44,563 nt of DNA, from positions 1-44,563 of the forward strand of contig NZ_LACH01000066.1 in assembly GCF_000968015.1 (NCBI RefSeq), written 5' to 3'. The DNA comes from Pseudomonas fluorescens. GTDB taxonomy: Bacteria; Pseudomonadota; Gammaproteobacteria; Pseudomonadales; Pseudomonadaceae. Position numbers and translations under genes: made by a program. The notes beneath the pieces are model-generated. The model was not told the origin of the DNA and did not search any database. It worked only from the letters and a program-made list of their open reading frames with translations. Positions 22,956 through 32,314 of this stretch are shown here, piece by piece. The stretch's first letter is position 1, and each line of letters opens with the position of its first letter.

Positions 22956-24569
22956 TCAGGCCTCGAGGCCGAGGATGTCGCGGGCCACGGCTTCAGCAAT
23001 CCGAATCCCGTCGACTCCCGCCGACAGAATCCCGCCCGCATAACCCGCGCCTTCACCGGCCGGGAACAAGCCTTTCACGTTCAGGCTCTGCATCGACTCG
23101 TCACGGGTGATCCGCAGCGGTGACGACGTACGCGTCTCGATCCCGGTCAACACGGCGTCGTGCAGCGAGTAACCGCGAATCTGCTTCTCGAACGCCGGCA
23201 AGGCTTCGCGAATGGCTTCGATGGCGAACGCTGGCAAGGCCAACGCCAAATCACCCAAGGCAACCCCTGGTTTGTAAGACGGTTCTACGCTGCCCAGCTC
23301 GGTGGACGGCTTGCCGGCAATGAAGTCACCGACCAGTTGCGCCGGCGCTTCGTAGTTGCTGCCGCCCAGCACAAAGGCGTGAGATTCCAGGCGTTCTTGC
23401 AACTCGATACCCGCCAGCGGGCCGCCCGGATAATCGACTTCCGGGGTGATCCCGACGACGATCCCGGAGTTGGCGTTGCGCTCGTTACGCGAGTACTGGC
23501 TCATGCCGTTGGTGACCACACGGCCCGGCTCGGATGTTGCTGCTACGACGGTGCCGCCCGGGCACATGCAGAAGCTGTAGACCGAGCGTCCGTTGCTGGC
23601 GTGGTGCACCAGTTTGTAGTCCGCAGCCCCGAGTTTCGGGTGGCCGGCGTACTTGCCCAGACGCGCGCGGTCGATCAGCGATTGCGGGTGTTCGATGCGG
23701 AAACCCACCGAGAACGGCTTGGCTTCCATGAACACGCCACGGCCGTGGAGCATGCGGAAGGTGTCGCGGGCGCTGTGGCCGAGGGCCAGAATCACGTGTT
23801 TCGAATGGATCTGCTCGCCGCCATTGAGTTCGACGCCGACCAGTTGGCCGTCCTCGATCAACACGTCGGTCACGCGCTGCTGGAAGCGCACTTCGCCACC
23901 CAGCGCGCGAATCTGCTCACGCATGTTTTCCACAACACCGGTCAGACGGAACGTACCGATGTGCGGTTTGCTGACGTAGAGAATTTCTTCCGGCGCGCCT
24001 GCTTTGACGAACTCGTGCAGGACTTTGCGACCGATGAACTTCGGGTCCTTGATCTGGCTGTAGAGCTTGCCGTCAGAGAACGTCCCCGCGCCACCTTCAC
24101 CGAACTGCACGTTGGATTCCGGGTTAAGCACGCTTTTACGCCACAGACCCCAAGTGTCCTTGGTGCGCTGACGCACTTCGGTGCCGCGCTCGAGGATGAT
24201 CGGCTTGAAGCCCATTTGCGCGAGCAGCAGCCCGGCGAAAATCCCGCACGGGCCGAAACCCACGACGACAGGACGTTGCTCAAGATCAGCCGGCGCCTGG
24301 CCGACCACTTTGTAGCTGACATCCGGCGCCACGTTGACGTTACGGTCATCGGCGAACTTGTGCAGCACCGCCGCCTCATCGCGAACGTTGAGGTCGATGG
24401 TGTAGATGAAGCACAGTTCGGAGGACTTTTTGCGCGCATCGTAGCTGCGCTTGAACAAGGTGAAGTCGAGCAGGTCATCACTGGTGATGCCCAGGCGCTG
24501 CACGATGGCAGGGCGCAGGTCTTCTTCGGGATGGTCGATCGGCAGCTTGAGTTCGGTGATTCGTAACAT
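22956..24569 (-). CDS. FAD-dependent oxidoreductase, COG2509 family
   Basis: A 537-residue flavoprotein. A small N-terminal domain (1-95) precedes the dinucleotide-binding strand-loop PVVVGFGPCGIFAG (100-113), then NVQFGEGGAGTFSDGKLYS and a C-terminal FAD motif around GLFPAGEGAGYAGGILSAGVDG. HASNGRSVYSFCMCPGG carries conserved cysteines typical of this group. Family members are soluble dehydrogenases or reductases without an agreed substrate. It is transcribed alone toward the REPIN. The ATG is preceded by a weak GGA. Confidence 0.9.
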   Translation of the reverse strand: MLRITELKLPIDHPEEDLRPAIVQRLGITSDDLLDFTLFKRSYDARKKSSELCFIYTIDLNVRDEAAVLHKFADDRNVNVAPDVSYKVVGQAPADLEQRPVVVGFGPCGIFAGLLLAQMGFKPIILERGTEVRQRTKDTWGLWRKSVLNPESNVQFGEGGAGTFSDGKLYSQIKDPKFIGRKVLHEFVKAGAPEEILYVSKPHIGTFRLTGVVENMREQIRALGGEVRFQQRVTDVLIEDGQLVGVELNGGEQIHSKHVILALGHSARDTFRMLHGRGVFMEAKPFSVGFRIEHPQSLIDRARLGKYAGHPKLGAADYKLVHHASNGRSVYSFCMCPGGTVVAATSEPGRVVTNGMSQYSRNERNANSGIVVGITPEVDYPGGPLAGIELQERLESHAFVLGGSNYEAPAQLVGDFIAGKPSTELGSVEPSYKPGVALGDLALALPAFAIEAIREALPAFEKQIRGYSLHDAVLTGIETRTSSPLRITRDESMQSLNVKGLFPAGEGAGYAGGILSAGVDGIRIAEAVARDILGLEA

Positions 24570-24664
24570 GACAGGATCCGGTTCGCGGGGCGCACAACTG
24601 CGCCAAGGCGTTTGAAGCCCGCGATTATAAGCCTCAAAGAATGATTCCCGTGAGGCTAAAACGA

Positions 24665-25330
24665 TCAGTCGTTACGCGATCCGCCGAAATACCCGCAGCC
24701 ACGCTGAACCTGGCCGTCGACGCGCAGTTCGGCGCTCATGTGCTGGACACTGCCGGTGCTGCTGTCGACGCAACGTTGCGGTGCAACCCACAGTTCGATG
24801 CGCTGGTTATTGGCTTCGGTGCTGAGGTTGAAGCGGCCATCGCCCAGTTGCTCTTCAACGTAGGGCACGGCCAATGGCGGCTGACCGGCGCGCTCGATGA
24901 CCATGCCTTTGCCGCTGACTTTCACGTTCCATTCAGGCCCATGGCCGGCGGCGCGCAGGATCAGCAATTTGAAATTCGGATCGTTGCACGCGGTGCCCGA
25001 GCGCTCGACGCGGTACAGCTGCGCAAGATCGAGGCGGCTGTCGGCACCACTGGCTACGATACTGCCGCGCACGTCGGCAAACAGCTTGCCCTGGGCGTCG
25101 GCCAAGGTTGCGGCCTCTTGCAGGACGCTGGTGCCGCCGGTGTCGTTGACCACATAACTGCGCTGCTCGTTGCACGGCTGGAACAGCAACTTGCCGTCGG
25201 CAGCCGTCAACTGGCCCTGCATGCGGGTCTGGCCCGCGTGGGAGGCACTTTCACGCGGGCCATCGAGCAACTGGCAAGCGGCGAACAACGGAAGCAGGGC
25301 AACAAGGACTAAGGAACGGGCAGCACGCAT
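24665..25330 (-). CDS. COG3650 family lipoprotein
   Basis: A 221-residue predicted lipoprotein. The signal peptide ends LFAAC (Cys19). The mature part has an N-terminal beta domain with a CNEQRSYVV element (Q-P-C-N-E), and a C-terminal HslJ/META-like beta domain with conserved cysteines (QRCVDSSTG, GCGYFGG). The cysteines may form disulfides in the periplasm. ATG at 25330 has GGAGA 8 bases upstream; the frame is open to a TTG at 25348 that has no ribosome site. Function unknown. Confidence 0.78.
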   Translation of the reverse strand: MRAARSLVLVALLPLFAACQLLDGPRESASHAGQTRMQGQLTAADGKLLFQPCNEQRSYVVNDTGGTSVLQEAATLADAQGKLFADVRGSIVASGADSRLDLAQLYRVERSGTACNDPNFKLLILRAAGHGPEWNVKVSGKGMVIERAGQPPLAVPYVEEQLGDGRFNLSTEANNQRIELWVAPQRCVDSSTGSVQHMSAELRVDGQVQRGCGYFGGSRND

Positions 25331-25406
25331 CTTTGAGTCTCCAGACAAGTGCCGCCACGTTACTCAGCCTGACCGTTCATCACAACCCTGCATTGCGCTT
25401 GCTTTC

Positions 25407-25491
25407 TGTAGGAGCTGGCGAAGCCTGCGATCTTTTGATCTTCAACATTTTCGTAGCAGTCAAAAGATCGCAGCCTGCGGCAGCTCCTACA
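25407..25491. repeat. REPIN, family B
   Basis: The left arm begins TGTAGGAGCTG and reaches CTGCGATCTTTT; the right arm is the reverse complement ending CAGCTCCTACA. Family as at 2598. Confidence 0.9.
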
Positions 25492-25502
25492 AAGTGGAGT
25501 GC

Positions 25503-26102
25503 TCAGCCCACGTGAAAGGTCTGACCTGTTTGCAGGCCTTCCACACTTTTGGCGTAGGCCAATGCCACATCCGCTGCCAGAACCGGTTTGTAACCACGGA
25601 AATACGGCGCGTATTTGCCCATGGCCTCGACCAGTACGTTAGGGCTCACAGAATTGATGCGCAGACCGCGAGGCAGTTCGATCGCTGCGGCGCGGACAAA
25701 GCTGTCAAGGGCGCCATTGACCAGCGCTGCCGAGGCGCCGCTGCGAATCGGGTCGTGGCTGAGCACGCCAGTGGTGAAGGTGAACGAGGCGCCGTCATTG
25801 GCGAACTCGCGGCCGATCAGCAGCAGATTGACCTGGCCCATCAACTTGTCTTTCAGGCCCAGCGCGAAGCTTTCTTCGGTCATTTCACCGAGGGGGGCGA
25901 AGGTCACGTTGCCGGCGGCGCAGACCAGAGCATCGAACTTGCCGGTTTGCTCGAACAGCTTGCGAATCGAAGCGCTGTCGCTGATATCCACATGGAAATC
26001 ACCGCTGTTGCGGCCGATGCGGATGATCTCGTGACGCTCGGACAGCTCCTTGTCGACCGCCGAACCGATGGTGCCGCCTGCGCCTATCAAAAGAATTTTC
26101 AT
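25503..26102 (-). CDS. Short-chain dehydrogenase/reductase
   Basis: A 199-residue Rossmann-fold protein. It starts MKILLIGAGGTIGSAV (NAD(P)-binding glycine motif) and has VCAAGNVTFAPL, a serine in FTTGVLS, and the late-segment ELPRGLRINSVSPNVL typical of the family. The usual catalytic Tyr-x-x-x-Lys is not obvious: the matching helix reads SGASAALVNGALDSFVRAAA, as in some SDR subgroups, so its activity is uncertain. It diverges from the LysR gene with about 105 bases between, so it is a likely target of that regulator. Confidence 0.85.
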   Translation of the reverse strand: MKILLIGAGGTIGSAVDKELSERHEIIRIGRNSGDFHVDISDSASIRKLFEQTGKFDALVCAAGNVTFAPLGEMTEESFALGLKDKLMGQVNLLLIGREFANDGASFTFTTGVLSHDPIRSGASAALVNGALDSFVRAAAIELPRGLRINSVSPNVLVEAMGKYAPYFRGYKPVLAADVALAYAKSVEGLQTGQTFHVG

Positions 26103-26207
26103 CGTGCTGTTTCTCGAAGTGGTTAAACGAGGTTGAAGTCTAGAGTGGTTTTTTCTGTTGATAAGCGCGCTAATAGGCAATCTTTGGTTTTCAAATGGAA
26201 ACAATCC

Positions 26208-27116
26208 ATGAGCGAGATGGATGATCTGGCGGCGTTTGCGGTGTTGATCGAAGCGGGGAGCTTTACCCTGGCGGCGCAGCAATTGGGGTGCAGCAAGGGG
26301 CAGTTATCCAAGCGCATCAGCCAACTGGAATCGCGCTTTTCAGTGGTGCTGCTGCAACGCACCACTCGCCGTTTGAGCCTGACCGCTGCGGGTGCGGCGC
26401 TGTTGCCGCAAGCCCAGGCGCTCGTAGTCCAAGTCGAAAGGGCGCGTCAGGCATTGGCGCGGTTGAAGGACGATATGGCTGGACCGGTGCGTATGACGGT
26501 TCCGGTTTCGCTGGGGGAAACCTTCTTCGATGGCTTGTTGCTGGAGTTCTCTGGCAAATATCCCGAGGTGCAGATCGAACTGGACCTGAGCAACAGCTAC
26601 CGTGATTTGTCCCGCGACGGGTTTGATCTCGCGGTTCGCTCCGAAGTGGGCAATGACGAGCGCCTGGTAGCCCGACCGCTTTTAGCCTGGCACGAAATGA
26701 CCTGCGCCAGCCCGGCTTACCTTGAGCAATACGGCGAACCGTTGACGCCTCAAGCACTCGCTGAACACCGCTGTCTGCTCAACAGTCACTACAGCGGTCG
26801 CGAAGAGTGGCTCTATCACCAGCAACACGAATTGTTGCGGGTACGGGTGTCGGGACCGTTCGCCAGCAACCATTACAGCTTGCTGAAAAAAGCGGCACTG
26901 GCCGGCGCCGGCATTGCGCGGTTGCCGTCCTACTTGCTGCAAGCGGAATTGGCTGACGGCCGTTTGCGCTGGCTCCTGCGTGACTATCAGACCCGCCGCA
27001 TGCCGATGTACCTGGTGCATCCCTATCAGGGCGGTTTGCCGAAGCGTACGCAAGTGCTGGCGGATTACTTGATTGGATGGTTCAAGCGCAGCGGTGAAGC
27101 GCTGGATCGGCTTTAA
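26208..27116 (+). CDS. LysR-type transcriptional regulator
   Basis: A 302-residue regulator. The winged helix-turn-helix spans residues 1-60 (DDLAAFAVLIEAGSFTLAAQ, QLGCSKGQLSKRISQLE). The effector-binding domain follows, with GPVRMTVPVSLGETF, DLSNSYRDLSRDGFDLAVRS, and HPYQGGLPKRTQVLADYL near the end. It belongs to the CrgA/DhcR-like branch. ATG at 26208 is chosen since the domain starts there. It probably controls the divergent SDR gene; the intergenic AT-rich stretch (26150-26200) is where an operator would be expected. Effector unknown. Confidence 0.92.
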   Translation: MSEMDDLAAFAVLIEAGSFTLAAQQLGCSKGQLSKRISQLESRFSVVLLQRTTRRLSLTAAGAALLPQAQALVVQVERARQALARLKDDMAGPVRMTVPVSLGETFFDGLLLEFSGKYPEVQIELDLSNSYRDLSRDGFDLAVRSEVGNDERLVARPLLAWHEMTCASPAYLEQYGEPLTPQALAEHRCLLNSHYSGREEWLYHQQHELLRVRVSGPFASNHYSLLKKAALAGAGIARLPSYLLQAELADGRLRWLLRDYQTRRMPMYLVHPYQGGLPKRTQVLADYLIGWFKRSGEALDRL

Positions 27117-27143
27117 CGACAATGTCCGCCAGAACAAAAAACC

Positions 27144-27233
27144 TGTGGGAGCGAGCTTGCTCGCGATGGCAGAGGGTCAGTCGAAATCAATGTTGACTGT
27201 CACACTGCTATCGCGAGCAAGCTCGCTCCCACA
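27144..27233. repeat. REPIN, family A
   Basis: TGTGGGAGCGAGCTTGCTCG on the left and CGAGCAAGCTCGCTCCCACA on the right, with a unique spacer, after the LysR gene. Confidence 0.92.
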
Positions 27234-27268
27234 GGGATCTACATTGTTTTTGAGATTGCAGCATGCAC

Positions 27269-27296
27269 AAAAAAAACGGCCCGAAGGCCGTTTTTT
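27269..27296. terminator. Bidirectional terminator between lysR and livF
   Basis: AAAAAACGGCC (27271-27281) pairs with GGCCGTTTTTT (27286-27296) around CGAA. A-run and T-run on both sides allow it to end both the LysR gene and the liv operon. Confidence 0.9.
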
Positions 27297-27311
27297 GGTT
27301 ACCGCGAAGAC

Positions 27312-28013
27312 TCAACCACCCAGGTACGCTTCACGAACTTTCGGGTCGGTCAGCAGCGCTTCCCCGGTGCCTGTCATCACCACCCGGCCGTTCTCCAGAA
27401 CGTATGCACGGTCAGCGATTTTCAGCGCCTGGTTGGCGTTTTGCTCCACCAAAAACACCGTCACGCCATCCTTGCGCAGCTGTTCGATGATGTCGAAGAT
27501 CTGCTGGATGATGATCGGTGCCAGGCCCAACGAAGGTTCGTCGAGCAGCAACAGCTTGGGTTTGCTCATCAGCGCACGGCCGATGGCGAGCATTTGCTGT
27601 TCGCCGCCGGACATGGTGCCGCCGCGTTGGGCGAAGCGTTCTTTCAGGCGTGGGAAAAGTCCGAGAACCTTGTCCATCTGTTCCTGATAATCGCCCTTGT
27701 CGGTGAAGAATCCGCCCATGGCGAGGTTTTCTTCCACGGTCAGACGGGCAAACACCCGACGACCTTCCGGCACGACTGCGATGCTCTTGCGCATGATCTG
27801 CGAGGAGCTCTGGCCGACCAATTCCTCACCCATATAGCGGATGCTGCCGCTGTGGGCTTGCGGCGAACCGCAGAGCGTCATCAGCAGGGTCGACTTGCCG
27901 GCACCGTTGGCGCCGATCAGGGTCACGATCTCGCCCTGGCGGACTTCGACGTTGACGCTGTGCAGGGCCTGGATCTTGCCGTAGAAGGTGGAAACGTTTT
28001 CGAATTGCAGCAT
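27312..28013 (-). CDS. livF: Branched-chain amino acid ABC transporter ATPase LivF (BraG)
   Basis: A 233-residue cytoplasmic ATPase, one of the two motor subunits that power Leu/Ile/Val (and Ala) uptake. Walker A is GANGAGKSTLLMT, the signature motif is MSGGEQQMLAIGRALM, and Walker B is LLLLDEPSLGLAP. It matches BraG/LivF in length. It is the last gene of the operon; its ATG follows the livG stop directly. A terminator lies 16 bases past its stop. Confidence 0.95.
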   Translation of the reverse strand: MLQFENVSTFYGKIQALHSVNVEVRQGEIVTLIGANGAGKSTLLMTLCGSPQAHSGSIRYMGEELVGQSSSQIMRKSIAVVPEGRRVFARLTVEENLAMGGFFTDKGDYQEQMDKVLGLFPRLKERFAQRGGTMSGGEQQMLAIGRALMSKPKLLLLDEPSLGLAPIIIQQIFDIIEQLRKDGVTVFLVEQNANQALKIADRAYVLENGRVVMTGTGEALLTDPKVREAYLGG

Positions 28014-28781
28014 TTACGCTTCCCCCAGGTAGGCTTTGATCACTTCGGGATTGTCGCGGATCTGTTCAGGCGTGCCGTTGGCCAGAGGCGTGCCCTGGTT
28101 GATCACGACGATGTGGTCGGAAATGCTCATGACCAGTTTCATGTCGTGTTCGATCAGCAGCACGGTGACGTTGTGCTCTTCACGCAGCATGCTGATCAGC
28201 GCCTTCAGGTCTTCGGTTTCCTTCGGGTTCAGGCCGGCGGCCGGTTCGTCGAGCATGAGGATCCGCGGGCGGGTCATCATGCAGCGAGCGATTTCCAGAC
28301 GACGTTGCTGACCGTAGGCCAGGGTGCCGGCCGGACGGTTGGCGAAGGCCTTGAGGTTGACCTTGTCCAGCCAGTATTCGGCGAATTCCATGGCCTCGCG
28401 CTCGCTCTTGCGGAACGACGGGGTCTTGAACAGGCCTGCCAGGAAGTTGGTGTTCAGGTGACGGTGCTGGGCGATCAAGAGGTTCTCGACCGCTGTCATG
28501 TCCTTGAACAACCGCACGTTCTGGAAGGTGCGCACCACGCCTTTGAGGGCGATCTTGTGGCCGGGCAGGCCTTCGATCGGCTCGCCGTCCAGCAGGATGC
28601 TGCCGCCACTCGGCTGGTAGAAGCCGGTCAGGCAGTTGAACACGGTGGTCTTGCCGGCGCCGTTGGGGCCGATCAGTGCCACGACCTGTTTTTCCTTCAC
28701 GCTCAGGGCTACGCCGTTGACCGCCAGCAAGCCGCCGAAGCGCATGCTCAGATTTTCGACTTTAAGGATCTCGCGGCTCAT
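28014..28781 (-). CDS. livG: Branched-chain amino acid ABC transporter ATPase LivG (BraF)
   Basis: A 255-residue ATPase partner of LivF. Walker A is GPNGAGKTTVFN, the signature is LAYGQQRRLEIARCMM, and Walker B is ILMLDEPAAGLNP. The NLLIAQHRHLN insertion region is typical of LivG. Its start overlaps the livM stop by 4 bases, so translation is likely coupled. Confidence 0.95.
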   Translation of the reverse strand: MSREILKVENLSMRFGGLLAVNGVALSVKEKQVVALIGPNGAGKTTVFNCLTGFYQPSGGSILLDGEPIEGLPGHKIALKGVVRTFQNVRLFKDMTAVENLLIAQHRHLNTNFLAGLFKTPSFRKSEREAMEFAEYWLDKVNLKAFANRPAGTLAYGQQRRLEIARCMMTRPRILMLDEPAAGLNPKETEDLKALISMLREEHNVTVLLIEHDMKLVMSISDHIVVINQGTPLANGTPEQIRDNPEVIKAYLGEA

Positions 28782-30034
28782 TTGCGCAGCTCCATGTGGG
28801 GGCGTTGCATAGGCAGCAGACCTTGAGGACGCCAGATCATCATCAGCACCATCAAGGCGCCGAACATCAACATGCGGTATTCACTGAACTCACGCATCAT
28901 TTCCGGCAACAGGATCATCACCGTGGCGGCGAGTACGACGCCCAGTTGCGAGCCCATGCCACCCAGCACCACGATGGCGAGGATGGTCGCCGACTCGATA
29001 AAGGTGAAGGACTCCGGTGTCACCAGGCCCTGACGCGCGGCGAAGAAGCTGCCGGCGAAACCGGCGAAGCACGCACCGAGGGTGAAGGCGGAGAGCTTGA
29101 TGACGGTAGGATTGAGACCCAACGCACGGCAGGCGATTTCGTCTTCACGCAACGCTTCCCAGGCACGGCCCAGTGGCATGCGCAGCAAGCGGTTGATCAC
29201 GAACAGCGCGAACAGGGCAAGGAACAAGGCGACCAGGTAAAGGAAGATCACCTTGTTGATCGAGTTGTATTCCAGGCCGAAGTACTCGTGGAAGGTCTGC
29301 AGGCCTTCAGCGGCTTTACGTTCGAAGGTCAGGCCGAAGAACGTCGGTTTCTCGATGTTGCTGATGCCGTTCGGACCACCCGTGAGGCCGGTCAGGTTAC
29401 GCAGGAACAGACGGATGATTTCACCGAAGCCCAGCGTCACGATTGCCAGATAGTCACCGCGCAGACGCAGGACCGGGAAGCCGAGCAGGAAGCCGAAGGT
29501 GGCCGCCATCATCCCGGCGATTGGCAGGCAGATCCAGAAGCTCAGACCGTAGTAGTGCGACAGCAGCGCATAGCTGTAGGCGCCGACGGCATAGAAGCCG
29601 ACGTAACCGAGGTCGAGCAGACCGGCCAGGCCGACCACGATGTTCAGGCCCAGGCCAAGCATCACGTAGATCAGCACCAGCGTGGCGATATCCACCGCAC
29701 CGCGGGAGCCGAAGAACGGCCAGACCAGCGCACCGATGATCAACGCGATGATGATCCAGCGCTGGGTGGTCGGCAGGGTCAGGAATGTACTGGCCTTGGC
29801 GGGCATCACCGGCAGGTTCGGCGAAGCTTTCCAGGCCGAGCTGATCTGCTGGTCGAACAACACCCGCAGGAACATCAGCACCGAGCACACGGCGATGGTG
29901 ATCAGCGTTGTAGTGCTGGTGCCATGGACTTCGAGGTTGATGCCGACAATGGTCAGTTTCAGACCGAGTACCGGGTAGGCAACGGCCCACACCAGCAAGG
30001 CGCTGAACAACGCCTGTTTAAGATTCCTAGTCAT
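28778..30034 (-). CDS. livM: Branched-chain amino acid ABC transporter permease LivM (BraE)
   Basis: A 418-residue inner-membrane permease with about ten hydrophobic helices and the LivHM coupling-region motif (LGRAWEALREDEIACRALGL). The N-terminal extension of some 100 residues with two extra helices is usual for proteobacterial LivM. It overlaps livH by 4 bases at its start and livG by 4 at its end. Confidence 0.95.
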   Translation of the reverse strand: MTRNLKQALFSALLVWAVAYPVLGLKLTIVGINLEVHGTSTTTLITIAVCSVLMFLRVLFDQQISSAWKASPNLPVMPAKASTFLTLPTTQRWIIIALIIGALVWPFFGSRGAVDIATLVLIYVMLGLGLNIVVGLAGLLDLGYVGFYAVGAYSYALLSHYYGLSFWICLPIAGMMAATFGFLLGFPVLRLRGDYLAIVTLGFGEIIRLFLRNLTGLTGGPNGISNIEKPTFFGLTFERKAAEGLQTFHEYFGLEYNSINKVIFLYLVALFLALFALFVINRLLRMPLGRAWEALREDEIACRALGLNPTVIKLSAFTLGACFAGFAGSFFAARQGLVTPESFTFIESATILAIVVLGGMGSQLGVVLAATVMILLPEMMREFSEYRMLMFGALMVLMMIWRPQGLLPMQRPHMELRK

Positions 30035-30954
30035 ACTTTTTCAACCTCCGGACGGCCCAACAGGCCGGTTGGCCGGAACAACAACACCAGAACCAATAAG
30101 CCGAACGCCACGACGTCCTTGTACTGGTCGCCGAAGATATCGGCACCAAAGGCTTCCGCCACCCCAAGCACGATCCCGCCGAGCATGGCGCCGGGAATGC
30201 TGCCGATACCGCCCAATACCGCTGCGGTGAAGGCCTTGAGACCGACCAGGAAGCCGGCGTTCGGGTTGATCACGCCGTATTGCATGCTCAGCAACACAGC
30301 CGCGATGGCTGCCAGTGCGGCACCGATGACGAAGGTCAGGGCGATGATGTTGTTGGTGTTGATACCCAAGAGGTTGGCCATCTTGATGTCTTCGGCGCAG
30401 GCACGGCAGGCGCGACCCAGGCGAGAGCGGGAGATGAACATCGTCAGGCCGAGCATGGCGACAAAGGTCACCACGAACACCACGATTTGCATGTAGGAAA
30501 TCAGCACTTCTTGTGCGCCACCTGGCCCGATGGCGAAGTTGCCGGGGATCAGGTTGGGGATGGATTTGTCCTTGGAGTCTTGCGCCAGCAGAACCGTGTT
30601 CTGCAGGAAGATCGACATACCGATGGCGGAAATCAGCGGAATCAGACGGTTGCTGCCGCGCAAAGGGCGGTAGGCGATCCGTTCGATGCTGTAACCGTAG
30701 GCACTGGTCACGACAATGGTCGCGAGGAAAGCGGCGGTCATCAACAGCGGAACACTGTCGAGTCCCATCATGGACAGGCCCGCAATGGCGATGAACGCCA
30801 CGTAGGAACCAATCATGTACACCTCGCCGTGGGCGAAGTTGATCATTCCAATGATGCCGTAAACCATCGTATAGCCGATGGCGATCAGGGCATACGTGCT
30901 GCCAATGGTCAGACCATTAACCAGCTGTTGGAAAAAGTGATAGATGTCAGGCAT
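30031..30954 (-). CDS. livH: Branched-chain amino acid ABC transporter permease LivH (BraD)
   Basis: A 307-residue permease. The start MPDIYHFFQQLVNGLTIGSTYALIAIGYTMVYGIIGMINFAHGEV is the LivH hallmark (only the pattern is cited; key residues are NGLTIGS and NFAHGE). The coupling loop is GRACRACAEDIKMANLLGI. AGGAG precedes the ATG. It is separated from livK by 232 bases that hold a hairpin. Confidence 0.95.
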   Translation of the reverse strand: MPDIYHFFQQLVNGLTIGSTYALIAIGYTMVYGIIGMINFAHGEVYMIGSYVAFIAIAGLSMMGLDSVPLLMTAAFLATIVVTSAYGYSIERIAYRPLRGSNRLIPLISAIGMSIFLQNTVLLAQDSKDKSIPNLIPGNFAIGPGGAQEVLISYMQIVVFVVTFVAMLGLTMFISRSRLGRACRACAEDIKMANLLGINTNNIIALTFVIGAALAAIAAVLLSMQYGVINPNAGFLVGLKAFTAAVLGGIGSIPGAMLGGIVLGVAEAFGADIFGDQYKDVVAFGLLVLVLLFRPTGLLGRPEVEKV

Positions 30955-31134
30955 TACAGCGCTCCTAAAAACCTGATACGCATTTCACTGGTGGAGTCAT
31001 TTTCCCGCTCGAGCCCCGTGGATCTGCATCCACTTCGAACGCGAGGTTTGCCAGCGAACCGCTGATGACGGTTTTGAGATTTTCAGGTGGGGAGACTGGC
31101 GGATCACGCCAGCGCGGCCCAATACGTTCGTAAA

Positions 31135-31164
31135 ACAAAGCCCACGGCACGCCGTGGGCTTTGT
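31135..31164 (-). terminator. Intercistronic hairpin between livK and livH
   Basis: ACAAAGCCCACGGC (31135-31148) is exactly complementary to GCCGTGGGCTTTGT (31151-31164), with a 2-base centre. On the minus strand it is followed by TTTTA. Such partial terminators are common behind binding-protein genes, where they give more binding protein than permease. Confidence 0.8.
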
Positions 31165-31186
31165 TGGCAGTCAGTCAGGCAACGCC

Positions 31187-32314
31187 TTACTGAGGCTTGG
31201 CTTCAGTTTTAGGTTTGCCGAAGTGCCACTCGTAAACCACAAATTTGAAGTCTTTCAGGTCGCCCTTGTCGTCGAAGCTCAGGTCGCCAGTCGGAGTCTT
31301 GAAGGTGCCTGCGTGGATGGCAGCAGCCACCTTGGCAGTGTCTTCGGACTTGGCAGCCTTGATGCCGTCGGCGATCACTTCCACAGCCGAGTAGGCCGGG
31401 AACACGAACGGACCGCTCGGGTCTTCTTTCTTGGCTTTGAACGCATCAGCCAGGGCGATGTTGGCCGGATCCTGGTCGAAGGATTTCGGCAGGGTCACCA
31501 GCAGGCCTTCGGAAGCGTCTTTGGCGATCTGCGAAATGGAGTCGTTACCCACGCCTTCCGGACCCATGAACTTGGCTTTCAGGCCTTTTTCCTGGGATTG
31601 ACGCAGGATCAGACCCAGCTCCGGGTGGTAGCCGCCGTAGTAGACGAAGTCGACGTTGGCTTGCTTGAGCTTGGAGATCATCGAAGAGAAGTCTTTGTCG
31701 CCGGCGTTGATGCCTTCGAACACGGCAACCTTGACGCCTTTGCCTTCCAGGGTTTTCTTCACGGCAGTGGCGATGCCTTCACCGTATTGCTGTTTGTCGT
31801 GCAGAACAGCAACGATTTTCGGTTTTACGTGATCGGCAATGTAGTTACCGGCGGCAGGGCCCTGGGCGCTGTCCAGACCGATGGTGCGGAACACCATTTT
31901 GTAACCACGGGAAGTGATGTCCGGGCTGGTGGCAGCCGGGGTGATCATGATCACGCCTTCGTCTTCGTAAATGTCCGAAGCCGGTTGAGTGGAGCTGGAG
32001 CACAGGTGACCGACCACGAACTTGACGCCGTCGTTGACGACTTTGTTCGCGACCGCTACCGCTTGTTTTGGATCACAGGCGTCATCGTATTCAACGGCTT
32101 CGAGTTTCTTGCCGTCTACGCCGCCTTTGGCGTTGATCTGTTCGATGGCCATTTTGGCGCCACTGAACTGCATGTCGCCGTATTGGGCTACAGGGCCGGT
32201 TTTAGGGCCGGCGATGCCGATCTTGATGGTGTCAGCTGCGAACGAATGGCTGGCAACCCCGGCCAGAACCATAGCGGCAAACAGTTTGGAAATCTGCTTA
32301 GTAGCCTTAGTCAT
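31187..32314 (-). CDS. braC: Branched-chain amino acid periplasmic binding protein (BraC/LivK)
   Basis: A 375-residue periplasmic substrate-binding protein that captures Leu, Ile, Val and possibly Ala/Thr for the LivHMGF importer. The signal peptide MTKATKQISKLFAAMVLAGVA ends about SFA-ADT. The mature chain starts IKIGIAGPKTGPVAQYGDMQ, followed by the FVVGHLCSSSTQPASDIYED ligand loop with its Cys and the YYGGYHPELGLILRQ hinge segment. GGAG lies 5 bases before the ATG. It is the first gene of the operon. Confidence 0.93.
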   Translation of the reverse strand: MTKATKQISKLFAAMVLAGVASHSFAADTIKIGIAGPKTGPVAQYGDMQFSGAKMAIEQINAKGGVDGKKLEAVEYDDACDPKQAVAVANKVVNDGVKFVVGHLCSSSTQPASDIYEDEGVIMITPAATSPDITSRGYKMVFRTIGLDSAQGPAAGNYIADHVKPKIVAVLHDKQQYGEGIATAVKKTLEGKGVKVAVFEGINAGDKDFSSMISKLKQANVDFVYYGGYHPELGLILRQSQEKGLKAKFMGPEGVGNDSISQIAKDASEGLLVTLPKSFDQDPANIALADAFKAKKEDPSGPFVFPAYSAVEVIADGIKAAKSEDTAKVAAAIHAGTFKTPTGDLSFDDKGDLKDFKFVVYEWHFGKPKTEAKPQ

